36,815 nt of DNA from Candidatus Bathyarchaeota archaeon (GTDB taxonomy: Archaea; Thermoproteota; Bathyarchaeia; 40CM-2-53-6; FEN-987): the NCBI GenBank assembly GCA_022865625.1, contig JALHTB010000008.1:1-36815 (forward strand). The letters run 5' to 3'. The position numbers were made by a program, and so were the translations under genes. The notes beneath the pieces are model-generated. The model was not told the DNA's origin. It saw nothing but the letters and a program-made list of their open reading frames with translations, and searched no databases. Below, one piece after another: positions 25,601-33,259 of this stretch. Position 1 is the first letter of the stretch, and every line of letters begins with the position of its first letter.

Positions 25601-25785
25601 TAGCCCTTCCCTCCCCGAAGCTCTGCGATCTTCGAGTAAGGCCAGTTGACAAGCTCGTTGAACCCTGCTGTTGGATAGAAGAGTTGTTGCATTCCCCAGC
25701 GGCGATTGTTGAATGGAATTTGAGAAGGTTGCCGAATGCTTCTTGATAGAGACTTGGCACGGAGAAAGATCGAACACGAACCCGA

Positions 25786-26070
25786 TCAAGATGACGAAAA
25801 TTCTGACTGAGACGTCCGAGTCAACACAAGACAAGAAACATTGTTACCTACTTCGGTAGCCATGTGGTCTACCGTGTGGTCCACCCATTGGGTCATGTGG
25901 TCGGCGACGCTTTCTTGCCAGTCTCTTCTTTGACAAGTTTCACCGGAACAGTACTGCGGCTCGCCTGCACTGTAGACTTGCTCAGAGAGCTTGAGAAAAG
26001 GGGCTCTGCCCTTCTTGAAAAGAACATTTGGTAGGTAATCTTCCGTCGTCGTAACCCTTAGCGCAGGCAT
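25786..26070 (-). CDS. Possible small hypothetical protein
   Basis: The frame gives 94 residues with a CSGETC pair and a QWVDHTVDHM stretch that arises from a short direct repeat GACCACATG. I recognise no family. Its ATG lies inside repeat copy B, and no ribosome binding site is seen, so it may be a chance frame. If real, it would be an unknown small protein downstream of pfkA. Confidence 0.2.
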   Translation of the reverse strand: MPALRVTTTEDYLPNVLFKKGRAPFLKLSEQVYSAGEPQYCSGETCQRRDWQESVADHMTQWVDHTVDHMATEVGNNVSCLVLTRTSQSEFSSS

Positions 26071-26084
26071 CCCAATTTGAGCCC
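26060..26084 (+). repeat. tRNA-3'-end-like repeat, copy B (partial)
   Basis: AGCGCAGGCATC followed by CCAATTTGAGCCC matches the core of the other copies (GTGCGGGCATC, AATTTGAACC) but lacks the GTGTGTGGG start. It lies just after the end of pfkA. Confidence 0.4.
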
Positions 26085-26099
26085 GCGGTTTTCACGCGT

Positions 26100-27062
26100 C
26101 TAGGTCGCCAGCGCTTGCGCTAGTTTGTGTAGTCGTTTGTCTATGGGCTTCTCGGCTGCGGAAGCATACTCTAGATCAACTGGGACTATGCGGCCGCTTT
26201 GGATCCCAGTCATGTCTCTTATCTTGTCGTCGAGCAGGAACTGGACGCTTGCTGCACCCATCTCGCAGGCAAGTAACCTGCTTTGGGCGGTGGGATGCCC
26301 GCCTCTCTGTATGTGCCCGAGTCGTGTGAGCCTGACCTCGAACCCGGTCTTGTCCTTTACTATCTGAGCTACTCCCATGGAGTCTCCAGCGCCTTCAGCC
26401 ATGACTACTATTGCGGATTTCTTGCCACGACGATGGCTCTCCATGAGCCATTGGCATATCTTGTCGATGTCGTACTCTATCTCAGGTACGAGTATTGTCT
26501 CCGCGCCAGCTCCGATGCCTACCTCCAAGGCTACGAAGCCTCGGTTACGGCCCATCACCTCAACAACAAAAACCCTCTCGTGAGAGGTTGCGGTATCTCT
26601 GATCTTGTCTATGGCGTCGAGCGCGGTGTTCACGGCGGTATCGAAACCGATTGTCGTGTCGGTGCCTGCTAGGTCATTGTCTATGGTCGCAGGTATGCCT
26701 ATGATTGGAATACTGCTTGCCTCGTGAAGCTGGCAGGCTGCCCTCATCGAACCGTTACCGCCAATCACTACGAGGCCATCAAGATCGTGCTGCTTGAGCA
26801 CCATAGTTGCTTTCGATATTCCCTCCATTGTCTTCATTTCATCAGCTCTGGCTGTTTTCAGAAAGGTTCCGCCGAGGTGAATAATGCCACCTACCGCTCT
26901 CGCGTCTAGGACTCGGGATTCGTTGGCAAGGATTCCTGCGTATCCTCTTTCAAAGCCGATGATTTTCAGACCATTTGCTACGGCTGTTCTCACAGTCGCC
27001 CTGACAGCCGCATTCATGCCAGGGGCATCTCCGCCCGTAGTTGCGATTCCTAAACGTCTCAC
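26100..27062 (-). CDS. pfkA: 6-phosphofructokinase, bacterial PfkA type
   Basis: The 320-residue enzyme phosphorylates fructose 6-phosphate in glycolysis. It has GIATTGGDAPGMNAAVRA at the N-terminus, VVIGGNGSMRAA, IPATIDNDLAGTDTTIGFDTAVNT with the catalytic Asp, KIRDTATSHERVFVVEVMGRNRG, and LGHIQRGGHPTA. Glycine follows the N of GGNGS, as in ATP-using enzymes, but the usual Asp (GGDGS) is Asn. I chose GTG at 27062, preceded by GGGGAG, because it gives the usual length and the frame further upstream runs into repeat copy C. Archaea normally use ADP-dependent or PfkB-type kinases, so this gene may be transferred. Confidence 0.88.
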   Translation of the reverse strand: MRRLGIATTGGDAPGMNAAVRATVRTAVANGLKIIGFERGYAGILANESRVLDARAVGGIIHLGGTFLKTARADEMKTMEGISKATMVLKQHDLDGLVVIGGNGSMRAACQLHEASSIPIIGIPATIDNDLAGTDTTIGFDTAVNTALDAIDKIRDTATSHERVFVVEVMGRNRGFVALEVGIGAGAETILVPEIEYDIDKICQWLMESHRRGKKSAIVVMAEGAGDSMGVAQIVKDKTGFEVRLTRLGHIQRGGHPTAQSRLLACEMGAASVQFLLDDKIRDMTGIQSGRIVPVDLEYASAAEKPIDKRLHKLAQALAT

Positions 27063-27180
27063 AGTCGTCTGCTCCCCTATCTTAAGACGCGATGCATATT
27101 GCTGCACGACTACATCAAGACGTCTCTCGAGAAGAGCGTTCGGCAACATTAAGACTCGAACCGTCAGGAAGAGAGGAGGA

Positions 27181-27223
27181 GTTGTGTGTGGGTCAGGTCG
27201 TGCGGGCGTCGTAATTTGGACCC
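27181..27223 (+). repeat. tRNA-3'-end-like repeat, copy C
   Basis: GTTGTGTGTGGGTC, then CGTGCGGGCGTCGTAATTTGGACCC. It lies upstream of the pfkA start and 28 bp from copy D, in the same orientation. Confidence 0.6.
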
Positions 27224-27248
27224 TCATGGGATGAGTAGTTTTGTGTGT

Positions 27249-27287
27249 GTGTGTGGGTCCCTTGGTGCGGGCACCCAGATTTGAACC
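27249..27287 (+). repeat. tRNA-3'-end-like repeat, copy D
   Basis: GTGTGTGGGTCCCTTGG, then TGCGGGCACCCAGATTTGAACC. This is the most tRNA-like copy; read backwards it gives GGTTCAAATC...GCCCGCACCA. It ends a few bases before the stop of the cupin gene. Confidence 0.65.
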
Positions 27288-27293
27288 ATAGAA

Positions 27294-27644
27294 TCATGTG
27301 GGGACCATACAGAGGAAACGTAGATGGCTGGATTCGGTGCTTCGAAACTGGTGCAGTTCATTCGGAGGAACAAAGATCGCGTCTGCGGGTCCAATTTCAT
27401 ATTCTCGGGCCTGATGCCTCACAAAACCCTTGCCTTCGAGGACATAGACCTCGTGTTCCCAATCGTGACTGTGAAGCGGCGTGTGTCCTCCCGGCTGGAT
27501 CGTGAAATGTCTCATTGCGAATGTTGGAGCGCCCACCGACTTGTCAAGCAGCCACTTAATCTTCACACCTTCCGCCCCCTCTTCCTCAACCGGCGCATCC
27601 TCTTTCGCGTCGACATTCACCTTGCAGAAACCCATCGAAACCAC
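27294..27644 (-). CDS. Cupin-domain protein (cupin_2)
   Basis: The 116-residue single-domain cupin has both metal-site motifs: GGHTPLHSHDWEHEVYVLEG (H, H and E ligands) and PADAIFVPPNELHQFR (last His). Such proteins are dioxygenases, isomerases or sensors; the substrate cannot be inferred. GTG at 27644 or ATG at 27635 starts the protein. The gene lies between repeat copies D and E. Confidence 0.85.
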   Translation of the reverse strand: MVSMGFCKVNVDAKEDAPVEEEGAEGVKIKWLLDKSVGAPTFAMRHFTIQPGGHTPLHSHDWEHEVYVLEGKGFVRHQAREYEIGPADAIFVPPNELHQFRSTESSHLRFLCMVPT

Positions 27645-27786
27645 GAGAACGACGTTTCAGCATAACCTTCCTGATAACCCTGTTGGAGAATGGATCTCAG
27701 CTGATGAGCTAGAGTCTCGAATCTTTCGACAACTATAACACTTGTCGGACGAGTCACGCGGTCAGCTGTCTGGATCGGGTTGGATT

Positions 27787-27829
27787 GTTGTGTGTGGGTC
27801 CCTTGGTGTGAGCATCGTAATTTGAACTA
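27787..27829 (+). repeat. tRNA-3'-end-like repeat, copy E
   Basis: GTTGTGTGTGGGTCCCTTGG, then TGTGAGCATCGTAATTTGAACTA. It shares the GTGTGTGGGTCCCTTGGTG block with copy D exactly. The rest of 27645-27923 contains no gene that I can support. Confidence 0.6.
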
Positions 27830-27923
27830 TTGAATTTGCATGTGAGTCATCTGGTGAGTTCGAATCGCGTGACTTGTAGAGGAATCACGATCATGAGGAA
27901 CCGTCGTGTGTGCTCTCTCTTGT

Positions 27924-28259
27924 TTAGAACTTGAAGAGGATCTTCTTGAAATTGACGATCTTTCCGTTCCTGATTTCGACGTTTTCCCTTCTTAGCAACC
28001 GAGTCTTCTCTTTCACGGTCTTGCCAGAGGTCTTTCCTCCAAAGCCGCCAATGGTCCCGTCAGATCTTACTACTCTGTGGCATGGGACTCTTGGGGCATA
28101 GGGATTCTTGCGGCAAGCATTCCCAACAGCCCTGTATGCCTTGGTGTTCAATTGCCTGGCAATCTGACCGTAGGTTGTAACTCTACCTTTAGGAATCCTC
28201 TCCATGAGCTTCCAGACTTTCTCCTCGAAGTTCATCCTCAAGGTCACCTGGTTGTTCAT
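27924..28259 (-). CDS. ogt: MGMT-type DNA alkyltransferase (Ogt-like), short form
   Basis: The 111-residue protein is the DNA-binding and active-site domain of O6-methylguanine-DNA methyltransferase. It has FEEKVWKLMERIPKGRVTTYGQIA, the helix with AYRAVGNACRKNP (Arg finger region) and the active-site PCHRVV with the acceptor Cys, then GGFGG. The N-terminal RNase H-like domain of full Ogt/Ada is absent, which is seen in small archaeal members. Because the Cys is present it should be an active transferase, not an ATL protein. ATG at 28259 is preceded by a GAGG Shine-Dalgarno. Confidence 0.9.
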   Translation of the reverse strand: MNNQVTLRMNFEEKVWKLMERIPKGRVTTYGQIARQLNTKAYRAVGNACRKNPYAPRVPCHRVVRSDGTIGGFGGKTSGKTVKEKTRLLRRENVEIRNGKIVNFKKILFKF

Positions 28260-28335
28260 CGTTACTTCCTCACATCGATGAGGATCCGGGATAAAAGGGA
28301 TGGCGGCACCTCGAGGACCTATCTCACTTGGAATT

Positions 28336-29583
28336 CTAATTGGCCAGACTTGTGAGATCTACTGACTCATCGCTGAGAAGCGAGACGTCTTCGATGGACA
28401 GTCGATTCAGAATCAGAGTCTTAGCAGCCTCTGCTTCCTTGGAGGGGCGAATGACCGATAGATAGGCCTGCACGCGTCCCTGGCTAAGATAGAACTGCGC
28501 AAATCCTTCCCTTTCCGAAAGTTCTAGTGGGCCGCGTCGAACAACCACATCTCGCTGTGTCGCATCTCCCCACACTTCAATTCGTAACTTGAACATGGTT
28601 GAGAAGAAGTGTGGCAAATCGATGCATCTCTCTTGAGCTCCCGCCATGTTGGCTCCCGCTATCTCACCATGTTTCACAGCAACGTCATAGTGTTCGAGTC
28701 GGAGATGCTTGCCGTACAGTGGACTGTAGAAAGACGCAACATCGCCAGCTGCATAGATCCCTTTGTTTTCTGTCTCAAGTTGCTCATTGACTAAGATTCC
28801 TTTGTCAACCGGAAGCCCGGCTTCTTGGGCCAGTTCCACGTTAGGTGCGATCCCGATACCGACCGCGACAAAATCACCAAGAACCTTCTTCCCCGTCTTT
28901 GTCTCGACTCCAGCAACTCGACCATTTGCCTCCACAAAACGGGCCGCCACCTCGTTTGTAAGAACGTGGACGCCTTGCTCGGTGAAGTACTCTGTTGTCC
29001 ATTGGGCGGTCTCAGAGTCGAGTGGCACATTCAGGAGTGACGGCCCAAACTCGACTATTGTAGTGTCGAGTCCTTTCTGTACGCAGGCCGCGGCGATCTC
29101 GCATCCGATGAAGCCCCCACCCACAATCACCGCACGGCGCGCCGAGGACATGGCCGCTCGAATTGCGTCGGAGTCCTCTATGGTACGGAGGCAGCAGATT
29201 CCAGGCAGGTCGCCGCCTGGTATTGGGAGGCGACGCGGACGGCCACCGGTCGCCAACAGAAGGCGTTCGAACTTCAGCTCCCGACCATCGTCCAAGACCG
29301 CGGTTCGAGAGTAAGTATTCAGCCGCTGTACGCGGTGGCCAAGCAGGACCTCTACGTGCTGCTGCTGGTAGAATTCGGGTTCCTGGAGAAAGAGGCTCTC
29401 TTGGCGGAGTTTCCCTGTCAGATATCCCTTTGAAAGTGCGACGCGATCGTAAGGCAGATGCTGTTCATCTGACACGAGCACGATGCGCCCTTCATGCTCT
29501 CGCGCGCGGATTGCTTCAACCGCGGATCCGCCAGCTAATCCTCCACCCACAATCAGGTGTCGCGTGCTATCCATGACCAACAT
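28336..29583 (-). CDS. FAD/NAD(P)-dependent ferredoxin- or rubredoxin-reductase-like protein
   Basis: The 415-residue flavoprotein belongs to the pyridine nucleotide-disulfide oxidoreductase superfamily of the BphA4/AIF type. The FAD motif LIVGGGLAGGSAVEAIR lies at residues 10-26, a second dinucleotide site AVIVGGGFIGCEIAAA in the middle, and YAAGDVASF completes FAD binding. The C-terminal reductase domain (LRIEVWGDATQRDVVVRRG) is present. No redox-active CxxC pair is seen, so it probably reduces an iron-sulfur protein. ATG at 29583 or 29574. It lies between the alkyltransferase and alpha-NAC genes on the same strand. The partner is unknown. Confidence 0.87.
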   Translation of the reverse strand: MLVMDSTRHLIVGGGLAGGSAVEAIRAREHEGRIVLVSDEQHLPYDRVALSKGYLTGKLRQESLFLQEPEFYQQQHVEVLLGHRVQRLNTYSRTAVLDDGRELKFERLLLATGGRPRRLPIPGGDLPGICCLRTIEDSDAIRAAMSSARRAVIVGGGFIGCEIAAACVQKGLDTTIVEFGPSLLNVPLDSETAQWTTEYFTEQGVHVLTNEVAARFVEANGRVAGVETKTGKKVLGDFVAVGIGIAPNVELAQEAGLPVDKGILVNEQLETENKGIYAAGDVASFYSPLYGKHLRLEHYDVAVKHGEIAGANMAGAQERCIDLPHFFSTMFKLRIEVWGDATQRDVVVRRGPLELSEREGFAQFYLSQGRVQAYLSVIRPSKEAEAAKTLILNRLSIEDVSLLSDESVDLTSLAN

Positions 29584-29622
29584 CAGCCTGCTACTTGAGC
29601 TAGAATGGTTGGATACGTATGC

Positions 29623-30012
29623 TCAGGCTTGATTTTTCTGTTTGAGTCTGAGAATCGCTTCTGCTAGGTCTCCGCCCACTTCTTTCAGCGCAGTCTTTGC
29701 TTCATCTAGTGATTTACCGGTCTGTTCTGCAACCAGTTTGGCATCTGCTTCTGGAATTTCTAGTGGAGGCGCTTCGGCTGTTGGAGTTCTCTCATGGGAT
29801 GATCCGCCGGTGACTTGGTACATCTTCTGTCCTTGAACAACGACTGACGTGACGGCGGGTTCTTCGATGACGATCTCGCGGGTAGGGGTCCGTATTAGCA
29901 CCTCGGTTACTCCCTCGATCTCGTCGACTTGCATCCCCATCTTCTGCATCATTCGTTTGGCATCTCTGCCCTGAGGGGCTCCCTTCACAGCCTTGTATGC
30001 CTTGTATGCCAT
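29623..30012 (-). CDS. nac: Nascent polypeptide-associated complex protein (alpha-NAC)
   Basis: The 129-residue protein binds nascent chains at the ribosome exit. The NAC domain (AKRMMQKMGMQVDEIEGVTEVLIRT, VTSVVVQGQKMYQVTG) is followed by a linker and a C-terminal UBA domain (DAKLVAEQTGKSLDEAKTALKEVGGDLAEAILRL), the standard archaeal homodimeric form. ATG at 30012 follows 28 bp after the PUA-protein stop on the same strand, an archaeal neighbourhood for translation genes. Confidence 0.92.
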   Translation of the reverse strand: MAYKAYKAVKGAPQGRDAKRMMQKMGMQVDEIEGVTEVLIRTPTREIVIEEPAVTSVVVQGQKMYQVTGGSSHERTPTAEAPPLEIPEADAKLVAEQTGKSLDEAKTALKEVGGDLAEAILRLKQKNQA

Positions 30013-30040
30013 CTTCGAGACAACCGACCAAGATTCGTGA

Positions 30041-30544
30041 TCATTCGTTTTGGGATAAGGCTGTTGTGTCTGTTCCGATGCCTCGTCTCGTCTTCACGGC
30101 TGCCCCTCGCTTGAACTGAGTCATCTCGAATCCAGCCAAGTGTGCTCGCCCAACGGCTAACAGTTCTCGTTTCTCGTCGACTACTATGACCTCGTCCTGG
30201 GGATGGATCGAATGGTCGGCTGAAACAACGTGTTTTGCAAAGACGTTTCTGCCGGCTTTGATGAACTCCGCTACGTCGCTGCGGACCATGACGAGTCGAG
30301 GGGGCGTCTTCATTGATCTCAAGATGAAGTCAGCCCCTTGAGGTGTCAGGGCTAGAAAGCCGTCTCTCGCCCTCAGAGTGGAAATCAACTTGCCGTCGCG
30401 AAAGATTAGACGTATCTTGTTTGTCTTTCCCGATCTTGTGATTTCGATCTTGCCCTTGAAGAGTTTGTCACCTAGGCGTTTTCCGAATTGGTAGTTCGCA
30501 ATGCCTCTCAGTTTCCTGAGATCTTGCCAGGTCGCTTTCTGCAT
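30041..30544 (-). CDS. PUA-domain RNA-binding protein, related to ArcTGT C-terminal domains
   Basis: The 167-residue protein has an N-terminal pre-PUA segment (MQKATWQDLRKLRGIANYQFG, KIEITRSGKTNKIRLIF) and a C-terminal PUA domain (VRSDVAEFIKAGRNVFAKHVVSADHSIHPQDEV to FKRGAAVKTRRGIG), which closely resembles the C-terminal domains of archaeal tRNA-guanine transglycosylase. It has no catalytic domain, so it may assist tRNA or rRNA modification; the exact role is unknown. I chose ATG at 30544, where conserved sequence begins; the open frame further upstream is antisense to the MBF1 gene. Divergent from MBF1. Confidence 0.8.
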   Translation of the reverse strand: MQKATWQDLRKLRGIANYQFGKRLGDKLFKGKIEITRSGKTNKIRLIFRDGKLISTLRARDGFLALTPQGADFILRSMKTPPRLVMVRSDVAEFIKAGRNVFAKHVVSADHSIHPQDEVIVVDEKRELLAVGRAHLAGFEMTQFKRGAAVKTRRGIGTDTTALSQNE

Positions 30545-30576
30545 CAGGTGACACGCTTCGACTAGAACGACCAAAC

Positions 30577-30586
30577 CATTTAAGCG
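30577..30586. promoter_or_regulatory. Shared box A between the PUA and MBF1 genes
   Basis: CATTTAAGCG reads as a box A on both strands (CGCTTAAATG on the minus strand). It lies about 35 bp before the PUA start and about 40 bp before the TTG start of MBF1 at 30623. A related CGCTTAATT precedes atpA. Confidence 0.4.
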
Positions 30587-30622
30587 TGGACATGGTTCCT
30601 TTTGCGCGGTCGGGTTCGTATT

Positions 30623-31177
30623 TTGAACTGCGACATCTGCGGGCGCCAGATCGACGGAAAACCGAATCGGGTCGTCATCGAGGGCGCACGAATGATGGCA
30701 TGCGAATCGTGTGCTAGACTGGGCAAACCGTACGAAGAGCCCAGGGGGCCTCCTCCAACAAAGCCCGGCGCCACCGCAAAGCCGATGCCTATAGTGGTAC
30801 CCCGCCCCGCTCCAACTCGTCTGGCTGATGGGCGAGCTCCGAGAGAGGTTCGGGAGCTCGATATTGCAGACAACTATCCACAGATCATACAGAAAGGCCG
30901 AAGAAAGCATGACCTAACCCAGGAAGAGCTCGCGATGAAGGTCAAAGAGCATCTCTCGATCATCCAGAAGATAGAGCTTGGCAAGATGGCCCCTGACATA
31001 CGATTGGCGAAGGCACTAGAGCACGTCCTACGCGTCAAGTTGCTGGTGCCCACAAGCGAGCCACCTCTGCCAAAGCCTTCCACGACTCCGGCAAAGGAGA
31101 TCACCCTCGCTGATGTCGCCAGGATACGGAAGAAGGAAGAGAAAGACGCACGCGATCTAGAAGCAAAACCCACCTAG
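30623..31177 (+). CDS. Multiprotein bridging factor 1 (archaeal MBF1)
   Basis: The 184-residue protein has an N-terminal zinc ribbon (NCDICGRQI, CESCARLG) and a C-terminal Cro/C1-type helix-turn-helix (IIQKGRRKHDLTQEELAMKVKEHLSIIQKIELGKMAPDIRLAKALE), the archaeal MBF1 layout. It associates with ribosomes or the transcription machinery. The start is uncertain: TTG at 30623 gives MNCDICG, as in relatives; TTG at 30602 would add seven residues but lies close to the predicted transcription start. The stop overlaps the Trm56 stop by four bases on the other strand. A Pro-rich linker joins the two domains. Confidence 0.9.
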   Translation: MNCDICGRQIDGKPNRVVIEGARMMACESCARLGKPYEEPRGPPPTKPGATAKPMPIVVPRPAPTRLADGRAPREVRELDIADNYPQIIQKGRRKHDLTQEELAMKVKEHLSIIQKIELGKMAPDIRLAKALEHVLRVKLLVPTSEPPLPKPSTTPAKEITLADVARIRKKEEKDARDLEAKPT

Positions 31178-31776
31178 GTTCTCTTTTCGGTCAGGTTCAC
31201 AACCTGTTTTCCCCGCGCTGAAGGAACGATCTTCACTTCTGCATTCCTGAACTCTGTCGAGAATTGCTTTCCTTCGAAATACCTGTCAAGGAATACAGCC
31301 AACGCGCTGACTTCACTTATCGGCTGGTTCGTTATGGCAACATTCCATGTTGCAAGCTCGTACGCTTCACCCGGAACCTTCTCCGCACCCACCACCACGA
31401 GTTTTGGATTATGTGAGGCTCTAATCTCGTCGATCACCTGCGGCAGCAGCAATCCGTATGCCGTCAGATGGACTATGTCTCCCCCGTTTGCCTTCCAGTT
31501 CTTCATCACCTGTCTCCATGGTTGATCCATCTTGATCCAGAAGGTGCCTCCGAATCGCTGAGTAACGTCCCGAACCGTCTGTTCTAATGCAGTGTCGACG
31601 ACATCCGCAAGGACTAGTCCATCTGCACCGAAAGCTCTGGCCGTTAAACACACGTGGGTGGTAACCCTGAAGTCCCGCGGGATTCTGTGTCCAAGGCGAA
31701 GGACGACAAGTTGCTCGGTCAATCTCTGATGCCTGCCAGTAGTAGAGTGAGGCTTCGAGGCTGAAAAGGTTCTCAC
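31174..31776 (-). CDS. tRNA (cytidine(56)-2'-O)-methyltransferase, aTrm56
   Basis: The SPOUT-family enzyme methylates C56 in the T loop of tRNA, an archaea-specific modification. Motifs are VVLRLGHRIPRDFRVTTHVCLTARAFGADG, DIVHLTAYGL, LVVVGAEKVPGEAYELATWNVAITNQPISEVSALAVFLDRYF, all hallmarks of the family (NQPHSE is NQPISE here). GTG at 31776 gives 200 residues; TTG at 31722 would give 182 residues starting MTEQLVVLRLGHR, closer to family length. Convergent with MBF1 and divergent from TFE, so it sits in a cluster of information genes. Confidence 0.92.
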   Translation of the reverse strand: MRTFSASKPHSTTGRHQRLTEQLVVLRLGHRIPRDFRVTTHVCLTARAFGADGLVLADVVDTALEQTVRDVTQRFGGTFWIKMDQPWRQVMKNWKANGGDIVHLTAYGLLLPQVIDEIRASHNPKLVVVGAEKVPGEAYELATWNVAITNQPISEVSALAVFLDRYFEGKQFSTEFRNAEVKIVPSARGKQVVNLTEKRT

Positions 31777-31857
31777 GGCTACTCTCTAGGGTAATTGGAA
31801 GAAGATTAAAGGGATAACTGACTAAGGGTATGTGTCCGCTTCGGAGATGGCTCTGAC

Positions 31858-32364
31858 TTGGCAGTTTTGGATGAGGAGCTGGCGAAGGTCGCTCGTCTCT
31901 TCGGTGGTGAAGATGCGGTCACGGTGATCAACATCCTGAAGAAGAAGAGTGAAGCCACCGACGAGATGCTCGCAAACGAATCCACAGTGAGGCTGAACAC
32001 GGTAAGGAAGATTCTCTACAAGTTCTACGACCATGGCTTGGTCTCATGCACCCGTGTGCGTGACGAGAAGACGAGTTGGTTCATCTTCTACTGGAAGCTG
32101 CAGACGGATCAGCTGGATGCTTTCATCCGCAGTAGAAAGAGGCGTGTTCTTGAGAAGTTGAGGCAGAAGCTCGACTATGAGAGAGACCACAGCTTCTTCG
32201 TGTGCAAGAAGTGCGGTGATGTGCGAGTCACGTTCGAAGAGGCTATGGAGTCATCTTTCAGGTGTTCGAAATGTGGCGGCCAACTTGAGAGCACAGACAA
32301 CACTCCCGTTGTTGAGTTCTTGGACAGGCGGATTAAGCAGATAGAAGACGAGCTTAAGCAGTGA
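31858..32364 (+). CDS. tfe: Transcription factor E alpha subunit (TFE)
   Basis: The 168-residue protein helps RNA polymerase melt promoters. An extended winged helix (DAVTVINILKKKSEATDEMLANESTVRLNTVRKILYKFYDHGLV) is followed by a long helix and a zinc ribbon with C116-C119 and C136-C139 (VCKKCGDVR, RCSKCGGQL). The start is TTG at 31858, with an in-frame TGA 39 bp upstream; a box A-like AGATTAAAGG lies at about 31802-31811. It is followed by the DUF2110 gene 31 bp downstream, a neighbourhood seen in other archaea. Confidence 0.93.
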   Translation: MAVLDEELAKVARLFGGEDAVTVINILKKKSEATDEMLANESTVRLNTVRKILYKFYDHGLVSCTRVRDEKTSWFIFYWKLQTDQLDAFIRSRKRRVLEKLRQKLDYERDHSFFVCKKCGDVRVTFEEAMESSFRCSKCGGQLESTDNTPVVEFLDRRIKQIEDELKQ

Positions 32365-32395
32365 CACACCAATCCCTCTCCGCCCCTTTGCCGAT

Positions 32396-33196
32396 GTGAG
32401 TCCGATCACCATGAACACCGACCTCGTGACAGCCGAGAGGATTCCGCGTCTTGACCGAAAGGCTTTGAGAGTACCTCTCGAAGCGAGACTTGGCCAGCTG
32501 TCCTCTGGCTTGGATGTTTCAGTGCGATTCGAAGGGGTGACTAGCAACGGATTCGTCAGGATCGGAGTCCAAGGAACGGATTCTGAGGTCTTCACGGAAC
32601 TCGTCAAGAGAAAGTTCCGGATCGCGCCTTGTGAATTCTCGGAAGTTGAGATTGATGACAATCTCAAAGCATACGTGACCAAGATCGACCTGAAACGGCA
32701 GACAGTCGAAGTTGAAATTGGACCGGTTTCCACGCGTGTCAAGACGGTGATAGCCAGGGAAGGGTTGGCAGCTCAACTGTGCGACGGAAGAGACATTCCC
32801 GTTGACAAGATTGCAGGAACCTACTGCATCCATGAGGATGTTCCCATATACGTCAGAATCACGTCAATAGATCGTGATGGTAGACGTGTCGAAGCTTGGC
32901 TTTCGGACGACCAAGTCGCTCAATTCGAACAGTGGAGAAGGCAAAGGTTACACAGAATAATCGCGGTCGGGGGCTTCCAGGACAGACTACGTGAGGCCAT
33001 GCGTCTCTCGAGAGTCGAGAGGGACATTGCTGAGTTAGAGGAATTGGCTCTTACAGCACATACGCTCGTCTGCACGCTCGGGACGGAAGCTCCCGGAATC
33101 ATTGCGAAGATTGGTCGATACATCAGCGACTTCAAACTCTATACCTTTCTACCCGAGAGAGTGGACAGATTCCGGTCGGGCATTGCAGAACGATAA
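32396..33196 (+). CDS. DUF2110 family protein
   Basis: This protein of up to 266 residues resembles the archaeal DUF2110 family. It has an alpha-beta N-terminal half (LDVSVRFEGVTSNGFVRIGVQG), a middle beta-rich part (KAYVTKIDLKRQTVEVEIGPV, VPIYVRITSIDRDGRRVEAWLSDDQVAQFEQW) and a helical end (DRLREAMRLSRVERDIAELEELALTAHTLVC). The middle may be an OB- or KOW-like domain. The function is not known; its place after tfe suggests a link to transcription or translation. GTG at 32396 or ATG at 32411 (MNTDLVTAERIP) starts it. No catalytic residues are obvious. Confidence 0.72.
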   Translation: MSPITMNTDLVTAERIPRLDRKALRVPLEARLGQLSSGLDVSVRFEGVTSNGFVRIGVQGTDSEVFTELVKRKFRIAPCEFSEVEIDDNLKAYVTKIDLKRQTVEVEIGPVSTRVKTVIAREGLAAQLCDGRDIPVDKIAGTYCIHEDVPIYVRITSIDRDGRRVEAWLSDDQVAQFEQWRRQRLHRIIAVGGFQDRLREAMRLSRVERDIAELEELALTAHTLVCTLGTEAPGIIAKIGRYISDFKLYTFLPERVDRFRSGIAER

Positions 33197-33259
33197 TATG
33201 CGCCCTCTTCCAAGAACCGACGGTCAGCATATCCTTGCTCATTTCAGAGTGAATTGAAG

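Noticed and set aside
27063..27227. Upstream extension of pfkA to 375 residues
   Set aside because: It adds non-conserved sequence and runs into repeat copy C; GTG at 27062 has a Shine-Dalgarno and gives the family length.
27245..27505. 86-codon plus-strand frame starting in a GT repeat
   Set aside because: It starts inside repeat copy D and is antisense to the cupin gene.
25557..27829. Complete tRNA genes at the GGTTCAAAT-like motifs
   Set aside because: The T-stem does not pair in any copy, and no anticodon arm or 5' acceptor strand is found next to them.
30545..30910. Upstream extension of the PUA protein to 289 residues
   Set aside because: The extra 122 codons are antisense to MBF1; conserved sequence begins at ATG 30544.
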